From Thuidium tamariscinum (lineage: Eukaryota; Streptophyta; Bryopsida; Hypnales; Thuidiaceae), in the NCBI GenBank assembly GCA_947034885.2, contig OX344758.2, positions 7,628,501 through 7,692,500 of the forward strand: 64,000 nt of DNA. The letters are read 5' to 3'. The notes beneath the pieces were generated by a model. It searched no databases. It saw only the letters and a list, made by a program, of their open reading frames with translations, and was not told where the DNA came from. Both the position numbers and the translations under genes were made by a program. This document shows, in pieces, positions 1-11,970 of the stretch (its first letter is position 1; each line of letters opens with the position of its first letter).

Positions 1-484
1 AACAATGTACATTTGAGGTGTGGATGGTTTTAGAACAATAGGCATTTCAACTTCAAAATTTCATAACTTATTCCATAAACAAAGATCCCTAAAATATGAA
101 ATAATTTGGGTTGGAAGCCAATTCCATTTGTCTTTCAAGAAAAATATACTGAAAAATAATGAAAAATAATTTGAGAAGTTTCACCTCCCCAAATTTCAAT
201 TTCAGCTCTTAGCCATGTGCGCTTTATGGACCCCCTCCCTTAACATCATTTAGAGCTTAAGTCCAAAGCATCCGAGTCAAGCCCCGCGCACCGTTCCCTG
301 TTTCCCGTGACGATCTCGCAAAGCAATTCCAACCTGTGCTCAATCGCTATTCCTTGATCTCGCACCTCAATCAGTCAATTACGGTGGCCAGCAGCACGAT
401 CCTAAACTTAATCATCTTCTCCAATCTCCACTTCCACAACTCTCCTGCTGCCAAATTCCTTAATCGTCTTACATCTTTCTCGAT
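1..484 (+). promoter_or_regulatory. 5' flank and leader of sphingoid-base kinase gene
   Basis: This non-coding stretch lies upstream of the kinase gene. Composition changes near position 200 from AT-rich intergenic DNA to a more balanced, C/T-rich leader. There is no ATG between about 300 and the chosen start at 617, so 617 would be the first start codon of a transcript beginning in this leader. I see no convincing TATA box. That the leader is transcribed is inference from composition only. Confidence 0.4.
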
Positions 485-574
485 CAGCTCACAAATCTTC
501 TTCAGCTCGCACATCTTTCTTAGCTCACGCATCTTTCGTAGCTCGCGCATCTTTCTCAGCTTGCGCATTTGCTC
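485..574 (+). repeat. 18-bp minisatellite in the presumed 5' UTR
   Basis: There are five tandem units of 17-19 bp at 485-502, 503-521, 522-539, 540-557 and 558-574. The consensus is AGCTCGCGCATCTTTCTC with scattered substitutions. The array ends 42 bp before the kinase start codon. On the minus strand it reads as a charged repeat (RELRKM type), which is an artefact of the 18-bp period and not a gene. Confidence 0.85.
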
Positions 575-616
575 ATTCCTGTATTCTCGCATTTCTCGGA
601 TTCTCATCACTTGACC

Positions 617-3600
617 ATGGAGGAGATTTTGAGCGAGCCGGTGATGCTCGACGGGAAGCCAACCACGGTCACGCTGGACGCCTCCGGGGTGCTGCGATGG
701 CAAGGCGGGGAGAAGCCGTCGGGGCAGCTGGTCGTAGTGAACGACCTAATTGGGTTTAGTAGTAGCTCCCATGGATCGAGGATTTTGTTGTACACGTTTA
801 GGATGGCGGAGTACGCCTCGAAGTTTTGTGGGAAGGTGGCCGCGCCGGGACGCAGGCGAAAAGATATGGTCATGGAGTTCAGCGACGGGGGGAAGCAGAA
901 GGTGTGGTGCGACGCCATTCAACGCGTTCTTGATGAATCGGGTATCGCCTCGTAATCCTTCAATTTTTCTGAATGTGGTAACGTGGTGCGAATTTAGTTG
1001 TAGTACCCGAATGGATCGGAAATGGCATTTCTTAGTTTGTTGTATGGGAATGTGTTTTTGGTTTAGTTTTTGATTTATTTGTGAAGGAGCAGTGCAACGT
1101 TCGTTACTTGTTCTAATGTTTTTAAAAATTGTTACATGAATCTGAGTTTGATCGTTTTCACGACATGATCAATCGGATTGGTCATTTTATAACCACGAAT
1201 TCTTGGTCGTGTAGAGTAAATTGTTTCGGTTCGTGGCAGGGCGACCGAAGAGGCTCCTTGTGATTGTGAATCCTTTTGGTGGCCAGAAGGCGGGAAGGAA
1301 AGTCTACACGAGTGTTGTGGAGCCTCTTTTGAAAGCGGCCGGCATTTCTTACATAGTGCGAGGTGAGATCACTTCCTGTAGTATCACTTTCAGCTTGTTT
1401 TCTTGAAGTACTCCTGCTTGATTTTTCTCAGAATGACCAATTTGATTGATCATATTGTGAAATACTATAACTACGAGAAGGACAGATTTATGTCCCCAGA
1501 ATCAGTGAAGAACATTGGTCAAAAAGGGAAAGAAAATTGAGCAAAAGACAGTCCCCCTCGAAAATGCAGAATAATGAACCTCTTGGTAGACTCTAGGATT
1601 ATATTTTGTGTGATTTTGATCTTTAAGTGAGTTTTATGGAGTTTTAGAAGAACTTTCAGATGTTGTTGTATTTGACTTAGTATCCAGAAGACGAGTGACG
1701 TTGACCCTGCGATGTCGTGATGAAAGAGTTTGTTGGAGTAGTTCTACTACAGGGTGCTATCCTTGATTGTTTCTGATAACTTAGGACGCAAGTTGTGTCG
1801 CTAGTAATATTCTCACCAGGAGCTTGAATGGAACTCTGATTTCAGACACGCAGTACATACGCCATGCCAAAGAGTTGGCCATGTCAGTCGATCTCTCGGA
1901 GTTTGATGGAATAGCTTGCGTCAGTGGAGATGGAGTGCTAGTTGAAGTCTTGAATGGCTTGCTGGAAAGACCCGATTGGGAGCGTGCTATTAAGATGCCC
2001 ATCGGCATTATTCCTGCCGGTACTTACCGTGTGTGCAAGCAATTAGAAGAACTTGTGACCTTTTCAATGTATTTCTCCTTTGTCTATGATGAGCAGAAAT
2101 CAATATTTATTTGTCATTTTTTGTCAATGTGTCCCTTCGTGCTTACTCTACGATTATCTGATTACAACATTGTGAAAACAGGGACAGGCAATGGGATGGC
2201 GACTTCAGTGTTGGATCATGTAGGGGAGCCTTGTGACGCAGCGAGTGCAACTTTTCTTGTTATCCGAGGTATCTTGACGTATTCCTTGATGGCTTATGCT
2301 TTAGATGGTCTTCAATTCATTTTTAGGGTGAGCAGTAGGATTGAGTCCACGTGCAGGCTCCAACTGCATGCAACTGAATATCTATTATTAGTGCTTCAAT
2401 TATCTTCTAGGGCCTGGACTTTTTGGACATCTGTTGTAGATATTCACTCTCCCACCCCTCGTCTACTTCATTTGGGCTAGAATCGTACCTTCTGATACTT
2501 GTCATGAAATTCTACCTCTATCATCAAATTTATATACTATTCTAAGTCTGCGAGTGATCTTCCCAGATCAGTTACTCTTGCACAACAGAGTTATTTCTAA
2601 ACAGTGTCAGGGCCGTTGAGGACTCTCAATTCTGCTCAGTACTGGCCATGATTCCATTCGTTATAGCTGTGTATTTACTCGCAATCTTTGAGCAGTGTTT
2701 TTCGCTTTCTTTAGTTGTGTAGGTTCTGTATTGACCGATCCAAGGTGCATGGCAGGGCAGACGCAGCCGCTTGATGTTGCTACTGCAAAGCAGTCAAATG
2801 TCAAGTTTCACCTTATTCTAATGCTGGCATGGGGTACACTCTATAACCCGCTGATAGCATTTTTGAGTCTCCGTATGCTTTGAATGGCTGTGTCAAAGAC
2901 TCACATCTTCCAGCTCTTTAGCAGTCCGCTGATAGCTTCTTTTGGCCACCGTGGTTGTGGTAGGACTTGTTGCGGATGTGGATATCGAATCGGAAAGATT
3001 AAGGTGGATGGGTGCCTTACGTCTGGACGTTTATGTATGTGATTTCAGTGTTTACCCCGGAGTGCCTTGACATAAAATAGAAAGTTTATAGCCAATTATG
3101 GTAACTTACAAAACATTTGTTTACCGTGTTGGTCATGATTTCGTTTTTCCATCGGTATATTTTGTTACCTCCCTTGAAACTTCTCGAATGATTCATTTAA
3201 CTCGTATAGATATGGGAGTGATCACTTATTGTCATTAGGCACTTTGAGGTTATTTCTTAAGTGTCTGAACTAAAAATTTAAAGTCTACTTTGAAAGACAA
3301 TCGTTAATCAGAGTACTTTCAAAAAATGTTCCTGTTGTTAGAAAACGTAGGGCATGATTGCTTCTTTCTATTGGTATATTTGCTGCATTTCTTGCAGCGT
3401 CCTAAATGATTGATTTCATTTTAACTCCTAGTACGATCATTGGCCTTTTAAGTAGTTTTCGGTTCTATTGTTATAGAGGTATGCATTTCCATATTCTGTT
3501 GTTTTCTTTTCTGACTGTTGCCTTTGTTCATGGATGCTCTCATGCGGTCAGTCTGATAGGAACTGTATGTTGCATGCAGACACTGATGAGAATCTGCAAC

Positions 3601-5281
3601 CTGCGGAAATATACTGGACACATTTACTACGTCCCAGCGCCTGGATATGAAGGCACAGGGACCGCGTTCCGTGGGGAGCTTGAGACAACCACGTCGTTGA
3701 AAGCTAGTGACTCTGATGATAGTGATAATAAAAGTCTGCTAAGGAAAAATGGGTACTCTGGAACTCTGCAGACGACCTCTTCTCAATGGCGTGATATGGA
3801 AGGTCCCTTCATCCTCATTTGGCTGAACAATGTGCCATTCTCTGGAGAGGCTCTGAAGTCAGCCCCGAATGCTAAGGTATCCTCGTTACTCTTCAACCAT
3901 CTTCTTCTGGTTATGTTTACGTGCTTTTTATGACCATGGCATTCTGTATCCATTGAAGCATTTGCACCCTTTCTATTTTATGGAAAGAACTCCAGAAATA
4001 ACGTCTGTTTTGAGTGATGCTGGCGGGGCATAGATTTACTCAGCAAGAGTGATAAATCTCATACTGAAGTGGTAGTCACACTGCTTGTAATTGAGTGCTA
4101 TGTGAGCCAAGCCTTTCTGGAATTCTTCATGTAGGGTTAGCCACTCCATATGATCATATCAATGTAAGGCAATGGAGACTTGGGTTTGGGCCCCCGTGCA
4201 TTGTTTCCTTACAATAAAGCCACTCAATGGAGTGGCTTACCCTACACAAATGTTTAGACACTTCACCCTCGTGGTCCCGCAACCATTCATATGGACCGAT
4301 GTGTTTTAGTTTGCTTCGTATTCTTTTTTTCTTGCATCCCTCGACTTTCCTCCTGATGTTTTTTTATATAAAGAATGAGAAAATGAGCATCATGACCAAT
4401 TCCAAGGTGTCATAGGCCCTCCGTAAAGAATGCTGTGACCGGCAGTTGTTTCAGTGGTGCTTTCCTGGTTCTCTCCCAGTATTTCTGGAGTCCTTGAGAC
4501 TTGGCAGATCGTTTATTAGGCCTAATCTTTAGCATTAATGGCATTGCAGTTTTCAGATGGATATTTGGACTTGATCATTATGAAGGATTGTCCTCGCTGG
4601 ACTTTGTTAAATTTACTTCTTAAAGTACAAACTGGAGGACACATCAAGTCGAAGTATGTGGAGTATATCAAGGTAATCTGGACATAACTCTGCCGAACTA
4701 GAAGTCTTCGTCATTCCTTGCTTGCTTTTTTATATAAATTTTGAGCATGTTGATCAGTTTCAGAAGTTTCTTATTCTTATAGTATTTGATTGTTTCAGAG
4801 AGAAAATTCTGTGATTCATGAGTTTTCTGTATGCTCGTAGAAAACATGTTGGGGCCTACTGGTGAGGTTTTCACATGATTTTTGTCACCATAGAGACACC
4901 TCCCCGTGACTCATGACTAAATTCTCTTTACAAGTTTATAAGTTGAACACACTAATTTCCCTGAAAACCTTTTCTAGGTACCCTAGTTTTAGTCTTTTCC
5001 CGTATAACCGAGGCCTCCTTTTTTTCGATGTGCTGCAATGCAATTTCGAGAATTATATTATTCTAACTTTGTTTTTTCGGAAATAGGTGAAGGCGTTTCG
5101 ACTAGACCCTGCTGGCCAGTATGGAAGTGATATTCAAGGCGGATACATTGACGTTGATGGTGAGATTCTTGCACGTGGTAGAGGCTCAGTTGGTGATGCA
5201 AGCAATGATCTCATGGCATATGGACCTCCAGTAGAGGTTACAGTTGAACAAGGGCTGGCTACAATCTTTTGTCCTCCTTGA
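617..5281 (+). CDS. SPHK: Sphingosine (long-chain base) kinase, nine coding exons
   Basis: The enzyme phosphorylates sphingoid bases to their 1-phosphates with ATP; in plants these lipids signal in ABA and stress responses. Exons: 617-941, 1240-1362, 1846-2019, 2182-2268, 2756-2833, 2964-3034, 3580-3876, 4550-4672, 5087-5281. All introns are GT-AG, phases agree, and the sum is 1473 nt, giving 490 residues, the usual length of plant sphingosine kinases. Residues 1-108 form the N-terminal PH-like region of plant enzymes. The DAGK-type catalytic domain follows, with NPFGG at 119-123, the nucleotide-binding SGDG at 176-179 and GTGNGM at 208-213. Further conserved pieces are LMLAWG, VADVDIESE, YVPAPGYE and the C-terminal FSDGYLDL block. 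An acidic/Ser linker (DSDDSDNKS) sits in exon 7. The ATG at 617 has context ACCATGG and is the first ATG of the leader. No disabling change is seen, and the gene looks intact. The exon 5 acceptor at 2755 was chosen because it alone keeps the frame. Confidence 0.93.
4130..4246. repeat. Short hairpin MITE in intron 7 of the kinase gene
   Basis: Terminal inverted repeats TGTAGGGTTAGCCACTCCAT (left) and the complement of TGTAGGGTAAGCCACTCCAT (right) differ at one base. An inner pair near TGTAAGG...CAATG extends the fold, so almost the whole 117 bp can form a hairpin. It lies wholly inside intron 7 (3877-4549). I could not assign a clear target duplication or superfamily. Confidence 0.7.
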
Positions 5282-5615
5282 CAGAAACTGCTATCTTATG
5301 GTTGGGTTTGGGTTTGCTTCCACACATTAAATTATGTAATTTATATACTTCACCTTCAGCAAGCTTAACTTGTGAAGTGGAAACATGGTTCACTATTGAT
5401 ATTGATTTAAGAATAGGATGGAATGAATAAAGAAACATCTAATGGACAACCTATAGATGTGTTCAATCGACCCGTGCCTAAGTTGATGTTACTTTGGTGA
5501 AAGAATCAAATTGACCTCAGGGCAAATTATTTGAAGCTTGAGGAAGGAGCAGTGAGAAGCACATATCATTCTTTAGTCCTTTGTAAGCTTGCACGGTGCA
5601 ATGTATCTTTATAAC
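5282..5615 (+). other. 3' flank of the kinase gene
   Basis: This non-coding stretch probably holds the 3' UTR. An AATAAA is present at 5426-5431, about 145 bp after the stop codon, and could serve in polyadenylation. Nothing else is recognised. Confidence 0.4.
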
Positions 5616-5835
5616 ATATTTGAGTTATTTGTAAAGTACCCTAAATTGGGGTTTAAACCCATGAGTTTTGTAAAAAAGCCCATTGAGTTAAAAAGTTGAA
5701 ATAAAAGTGGGTATGAAACCTATTTTTCCATCAAAATAGTGCCTAAAAAAGTTTGACGCTTCAACTATAGTTACCTTCTCAACTTCAAAAAAAGTCATGC
5801 CCAAAGTGGGAGGACTTTACAAATAACTCAAATAT
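5616..5835. mobile_element. Non-autonomous TIR element (220 bp)
   Basis: The ends are perfect 22-bp inverted repeats, ATATTTGAGTTATTTGTAAA plus GT and its complement. The interior is AT-rich with no reading frame. If the TIR starts at TTTGAG, the flanks are TA on both sides, as in Tc1/mariner-type MITEs; ATA-type duplications cannot be excluded. The superfamily is therefore open. Confidence 0.75.
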
Positions 5836-6162
5836 AGGCAAAAATATGCAAAAATTCAAGCAAGGATTTAGGTGCTAAAGAGTGAACCCCTCAATGCTTA
5901 AGGTACCAAAATTTGGTGTTTGCAAAACTTTGAAGTCAAATGAAATCTAAATAAATTTCTTTTTTTAGTAGTGTATAGTTTTGGAAACTTCTTTTTGAAG
6001 TTCACCTTTGGCATCAAGAATTTGATTTTGAAAATAATTGATTATGAATTTTTTCACTCAAGATTTTGTGGAAGGGTGTCTATTGCAATCTTGACTTTCC
6101 ATAGTGTCTTGGAAATGAACCTCAAATACACTAGAGCTTGGAGAGAAAACTTTAGAACATAA

Positions 6163-7300
6163 AATGAAAACCATACATGATTTACAAAAAGGGTACATTT
6201 GGTTTTTTTTATTGGTTGTAAAAATTTTACACATATTTTAAAAGGGGTATACTACCCATTTTTCTATTGAACATAAAACTTTTACATTCAATCCGAAGCT
6301 CTAATTTCTTCAAAAACTTTGTTTTCAATCTCATGTCTTTTTCTCCTTTATTGTCCCCTTCAGACTTCTACATTGTCCGCAAATGAAGAGTCCTAGAAAG
6401 TGTCATAAATACATAAACATGTGAGTTAAAAAGCATAAACAACAAGAATAATGAAGACAAACAAATAATAAAAATATAACTATTATTAAATGTCAACATT
6501 CAAAATTTCAAACACACTCTAATACTAAGTTCCTTACTCAAATTTCACAAGCATTTCATTCCATTGCAATCCAATTGAAAGCATCAACTCACTCACATAT
6601 TGAGATACAAATTGCCAAACTCTAAATCTTTCGATTCACCTCCAAACACTATACATAGTGATGCAAATTGCCTAACATGACATTGTAGTGCAAAATCTTT
6701 CTTCTACATGCATCAAGCTACTTTACTACCTTTAAAAATGGTATCAAAATTATTAAATTTCAAGCATATACATAACAATAGGTAGTTGGCTCCTCTAAAA
6801 GGAAATGACTTTAGTTATAGAAATACTTTAGGTGCTCTATTTCATCTTTGGCTTACTTTTTGTATTTTGGTTTGCTTTGTCTCCTTCCATAGAGAACTCA
6901 GTGTTGTTGTACAATAAGAAAAAAATAGCAAATCATAGGTCTAAAAAAAATATAATATCCAAAAATAGAAAACTTCAAATAATGCTTGTAAATATTGCTT
7001 ATTGACAAGAGTATTGCCCTTTAGATTGTTGCCACAATATTTGAATTCTATAAAATGATTACAAAGAAGAACATATTCATCATTCAAATCTACTCTACAT
7101 TGAATTTTCAAATTTGGAGTAGCTTTCAACATTTGTCGATTCCAATAATAAGAACAATAATCATAAAAAGAAGAGCAATTGAATCATGTATTGATAGGTA
7201 ATCTTAAAAGACGTGCAAATGAATTTGAATGGTAAAGTAACATCAAGGAGAGAATGTACATCTTTTGAATGTTAAGTGGTACACTTATAAAACCTTCTAT
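6163..7300. repeat. Dispersed repeat family 1, copy A (uninterrupted)
   Basis: This 1.1-kb AT-rich stretch is clearly paralogous, with many substitutions and small indels, to 49530-50472 continuing at 55926-about 56080. Matching landmarks include CATACATGATTTA, GTAAAACTTTTACATTCAATC (AT variant here) and GAAGAACATATTCATCA. No protein is encoded. At 7100-7103 this copy reads TTGA where copy B has the TTAA at which the piggyBac element sits, so copy A acts as an approximate empty site. Confidence 0.8.
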
Positions 7301-7520
7301 TAGCCAATGGCTTCATTGACATTTAAAAATTTTCACATTGTATGCAAAAAATAATTTAAATTAAATTAATTTGAAGCCCCCCCCCCCCCTCTTCTCATCC
7401 AATTTGTAATTTAAGAAAAATCAACCACTCTCAATTTTTAGAAGGCAAGGGGGATGGCAGGATAGGACATGTTGCCTCTTTTTGGTACATTGTATTAAAT
7501 CATGAATAGGTTCCTTGCAT

Positions 7521-7860
7521 AAAGTAGGATTTCAAACCTCATTTAGGTATAGAAGAAGAATTTTTTGAACTATGAAAAGGTAGAAAATCAAACCAAATTT
7601 CATCTCCAAAATTCATTTGACATTGCACACTTCTAATCAAAAGTTATAGGCAAATTTCATAGAAGAAGCTTTAAATTGTTAAAGAAAATGCCTAGTCCAA
7701 ACCCTCTTAGAAATTTGTCCATAACTTTTATTGGATACTCAAAATCTCAAAAGAAAATTTGGAAGTAAAACATGATTTGATTTTCTACCATTTCATAGTT
7801 CAAGGGTTCTTTAAAAACAACTATTCAACTATGCCTAAATAAGGTTTGAAATTCTACTTA
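7521..7860. repeat. Foldback family element, member 1
   Basis: A 340-bp imperfect palindrome. The left arm begins GTAGGATTTCAAACCTCATT and the right arm is its complement with few changes. Inner arms carry GAACTATGAAAAGGTAGAAA and the loop-proximal AATCAAAAGTTAT motif. It is related to the elements at 63004-63341 and 63785-64000. It has no coding capacity. A poly-C run lies just before it at about 7378-7390. Confidence 0.7.
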
Positions 7861-8166
7861 GAGTACATTTAATGAATTGCCAAATCAACATACAAAATTC
7901 CATTTTTTTCACAATCAATACAAATTAGTTCATCTTGTGTTGATTAGGGCCCCTTTTCTTGTAGTGAATACTTGATCTAAATTTCTTTATTTTTTTCTAA
8001 AAGAATTAATTGTAATTTAAAATTTTCAATTTAAGGAAAAAGTTTGTATAGCTCATAGAAGACATGCAATTTCAAATCTGAAAAATAAAATATAAAGATT
8101 TTAATCATATATAGTTGACACAACATTTCTACAATGCTAATAGGGGGAGAAATAGTAGCTTTTGTA

Positions 8167-8463
8167 CTAGGGGAGGACACTTCCCATTTTTTAATAACCT
8201 ACGTGCGGCAGAAGATAGGGTACATTTAAATAATCTTGGGTAAAATTTATAAGAAATTTATATATAAAATAGGGAACATTAAAAAGGCAAAATGTTTTAA
8301 AAATAAAATAGGGATGATAATATGGCTGATTTTTCCGCTTTATGGTAAAATAGGGGCTCTTTTAATGTTGCCAAGTAATGATTACAAGTAATTGATAGCC
8401 TCCTAAAAATATCCCACCGCCGCACGTGGGTCCCCCAAATACACAAGAAGTGTCCTCCCCGGG
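8167..8463. mobile_element. hAT-type MITE with 8-bp target duplication
   Basis: A 297-bp element bounded by CTAGGGGAGGACACTTC on the left and the complement of CCCGGGGAGGACACTTC on the right, with a second inverted pair around CACGTGCGGC. It is flanked by an exact 8-bp direct repeat, CTTTTGTA, at 8159-8166 and 8464-8471. Eight-bp duplications are the hallmark of the hAT superfamily. The TIR is not the classic CAGGG form, so the assignment rests on the duplication length. Confidence 0.8.
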
Positions 8464-8471
8464 CTTTTGTA

Positions 8472-10494
8472 AGGTTAAGCAAGTTGAAAGAAGACTTATT
8501 CACTCCTTTTGACAAGTGCAAGAGTCTTTAGTATTGTAAATTTGATCCATCCTTATATAGATATTTAAAATTTGAAACTCAAAATTCAACTTTTTTAACC
8601 TATAAAGGTCATGGGATATTTCAATAATAAAAGATTTTCAAAAATTTGATAGTTTGAAATAGAAAATTTTGATTGCAATAACTTTTAAATGACTAAATAA
8701 TTTAATATGTCCATTGTACTCTTTTGGAATACTTGGAACTTTAGAAGTTAAGCAAATTGTCACGATTTGATGATTTGTTGAGTTGTATATCGCAATCCAT
8801 TTTTTCATTATAATTAACCTTTGATCCTAAAATTCTTTAATTTGTAGTGTAAATGGATTTATGATGTTTGGAGCATTTAAAGTTGAGTATCATATTTTTG
8901 TTCTTTATTTTAAATGAAGGAATCAAATGAATTTTCAAAAAGTCTAATTTTTATGAAGATCTAATGGTTGAAGAAAAGATTATATATTTTTATATTGTTT
9001 GGGGTCAAATTTTGAGTATATGGGATAGAGACTCATTTTTTTTGCAATTTTGAATATTTGTCCTTTTCTTAAGTTTTTGCTCAAGTTAAAAAACCCTCAC
9101 CTTCTATTGTAAAAGAAACTTAAATTGTAGGATTCAAAAGCTAGTAGAGCTCCAATGCCACAATTAGTCTTAAGAAAATTATTTTGCTCCAATTTACTCT
9201 CTCATTTCTCATATATAAATTGCCTTCAATGGTTAGGAATTCTAAAAATTCATAGTTGTTTCTTAGAAATTAATGTTTTTTTTTATAGCTTTAAGAGTAT
9301 TTACCAAATTTTGATATGATATACTTTAGGAATGAAAGGACGACATGAAGGACGAAGCCAATGTTGGTGACATCAAACTTGATAACCTATTCTTTACATC
9401 TTGAATTCTAAAAATACATATATTTTTTTGAAAATTCAAGATTTCTATAAATTTCAAGAAGTAGAAAAAATAGAATTTTAAATGTCAACTAAGATTTGTA
9501 GAATGAAAATTTTAAAATAAAAGTTTAGAATATTGTATATTATAGAATAAATCAAATTTTTGTATCATTCTATAATTAAAATTTCTATTCATTATAATTA
9601 TTGGACCATTGTTTAAATTGTAATATGTATTCAATTTAATAATATTTTCAAATTTTCAAATTTTTGTAGAAATAAAACTTTTCTTAATAAGCTACATTTT
9701 AATAGTTGGATTCAAATTCAAACAAGAGGATTTTCTAGTATTAACTTCAAATCAAGAAGAAGAAGCTTAAAATTTTGAAAATTGCTACTATAAGATCCCT
9801 TTCCTATTGTCTTAGATTTAAAAAAACAAAAATCAACCTTACAACTTTGTAATTCCTTAGGCAAGTAAGAAAGGTGATGACTAATTCTCCTAAATTGGCC
9901 AAATGTTGCGAATACTTATGAAGGAAAATACAAGAGGCCTTGTAACTCTTGGAGGCATATTGAATTATTATTTTTTTAGTTTTCATAGGTGAAAGCGATT
10001 AGATAGGGGCTATAAGTTTAGCCTTCAAAAACCGAAAATCCATTAGTTGCATAGAAAAAGATGATAGTCATAGTGTCAAAACATTATTATAGGAGGAAAA
10101 TATATTAAAGGCTTATTAAAGGTATTATTCAAACAAAGCATTTCACTTTGATACCATTAATGGTCCTCTATTTCTTCCTCTTTGTTGCCCCTCTTCTATT
10201 CACTATATTGCAAAGTATTGTACATGTTTAATTTTAATCCTAAAAAAATGAATAAAATGTCTGTTAAAATGAAAAGAGTAATACCAAATTATAAGCATTT
10301 ATACAATTTCAAAAATGCAAACAAAGATTCAAAGTATACATTCATATGAATAAACAAAATATGTAAAATGTATATGAATGAATGAGTATCCAATGCATCT
10401 CTAATTACAAAAAGTCATCTAGAAATGAGATATCTAAACCTTAAGCTAGGTTGTTTGTTTGTTTGATAAGTTGAGATTTAAAAGATCATTAGAC
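8472..10494. other. AT-rich intergenic DNA, nothing recognised
   Basis: This stretch of about 2 kb is strongly AT-rich with frequent stops in all frames. I see no gene, RNA gene or element ends that I can support. Confidence 0.6.
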
Positions 10495-10698
10495 CACTAC
10501 AAGAGAAAGGGGTGTTTTAAGTATAGTAGTAGTAGTATAATCTTTTAAGTAATGACCTTTAAGTAAGAATTTTAGTAAAACTTTTGTTGAAAGACTATCT
10601 TTTTAGTAAATTTTTTATTAAAAATCTTACTTAAAGGTCATTACTTAAAAGACTATACTATTATGACTATACTTAAAACACCCCTTTCTCTTGTAGTA
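10495..10698. mobile_element. CACTA-like MITE (204 bp)
   Basis: The left end is CACTACAAGAGAAAGGGGTG and the right end is its near-exact complement (terminal GTAGTA instead of GTAGTG). Long inner arms around AAGTAATGACCTTTAAGTAA make most of the element a hairpin. The CACTACAAGA terminus is typical of plant CACTA (CMC/EnSpm) elements. No clean 3-bp duplication is visible, consistent with an old copy. Confidence 0.72.
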
Positions 10699-10900
10699 GG
10701 TGTCTAGTGGCATTTTTGGTATTTGGAAAGCTATTGGAAGAGCAAGATATACAAACTTTGGTTTATGGCATTTGGACCTATGGTGTGAAAGTTATTAAAC
10801 TTCAAAATCTCTATGAATTCAAAAATTGAATTAAATTATCTTTTACTTTAAAAAAATCTCATAATTTTCACATTTAATGTTCAAATGCCATGAAAACAAA

Positions 10901-11194
10901 GCATTAGGAGGGATTTGAGGGCTCTGGGAGGCTGTGAGTTCCCACTGCCCGAAATCGCAAAAACAGGGTCTGAGAACGCAATTCTGCAAGAGTCCGACGT
11001 GGTCGAGCGACTGCCACGTCATCAACTTTTTTTTCCGAAATTTTTTTTTTGGGACTTTTTTTCATATTTTAGGACCCCCCAATTTTTTATTTTTTATTTT
11101 TTTGAAATGCTGACTAGCGGCCAACCGTTCCCAGACCCTGTTTCGGGAACAGTCCCGAAACGGCCCTCTGCTGCCCTCAAATCCCTCCTAATGC
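10901..11194. mobile_element. TIR element, GC-rich ends, family CATTAGGAGG
   Basis: Perfect 22-bp inverted ends, GCATTAGGAGGGATTTGAGG plus GC and complement, enclose 294 bp. The outer parts are GC-rich and the centre is poly-T-rich. It shares end style and internal GTTCCCAG words with the element at 11634-11970. No target duplication was recognised, so the superfamily is unassigned. The open frame across it (10915-11310) has no coding character. Confidence 0.75.
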
Positions 11195-11633
11195 CCTTGC
11201 ACTCCTTTGCAACAAATCCCTTACACTCTTTTATGCAAATAATATTGAATTTGAAAAAAATTACAAATTTACAAATTAGAAAATTAATTTTGCTTTTATT
11301 TTGGCCATAGCAATGGTATATAGTACACTAATAATTCAGAAGTGATAATTGTTTGTATTTTGCAATGTTTTCAAAATATACTTCTAAAGGAGAATTTGTG
11401 ACCTTTTTAATTAAATGTGACAATTAAATGTAATCACATGGGATAAAAGATTTTGGCCAATCATAATAATTGTTCATTATAATAATAGAGTATATAGTAT
11501 TCTTAGCCCATTTGTTTGTATTTTATCTTTTCAAAAAAATAATACTTTTGTAAAACTTATAATATATAATAGTATACAACATTTATAGTTAAATTGATAA
11601 TAATTAATATATTACAATGTCAAAATGACTAAA

Positions 11634-11970
11634 CATAAGAGGATTTATAGGCCCCCAGAAGACTGTTTTAGGGGTGTTCCTTGAAATTGTTCCCAGTGCT
11701 GCAGACCAGTCCCCTGCTAGTTTGAATTTTTGAATTTTGAAAAAAAAATTATTTTTTTTCCAAAAAACTTCAGAATGTATTAATAAGCAAAAAAATGATT
11801 TGAAAAAATATTTTAAAAATATTTAATATTTAATTAAAATTAATAAATAATTAGTATTTTCTGATGTGGCAGTTGCTGAACTTCATCAGCATTGCGTTCC
11901 CAGAGTTCCCAATGCATTCCCAACGTTTGGGAACTCGCAATCTTGTAAACTAGCTAGAAATCCTCTTATG
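11634..11970. mobile_element. TIR element related to 10901-11194
   Basis: The ends are CATAAGAGGATTTATAG on the left and the complement of CATAAGAGGATTTCTAG on the right, enclosing 337 bp. Like its neighbour 440 bp upstream it has GC-richer flanks with GTTCCCAG words and an A/T-rich core. The terminal motif CAT(A/T)AG(G)AGG resembles that neighbour, so the two are probably diverged members of one superfamily. Confidence 0.7.

Noticed and set aside
7376..7390. Poly-C run, with poly-G runs near 25407, 25546 and 26427
   Set aside because: Simple homopolymers; too little context to call G-quadruplex or regulatory function.
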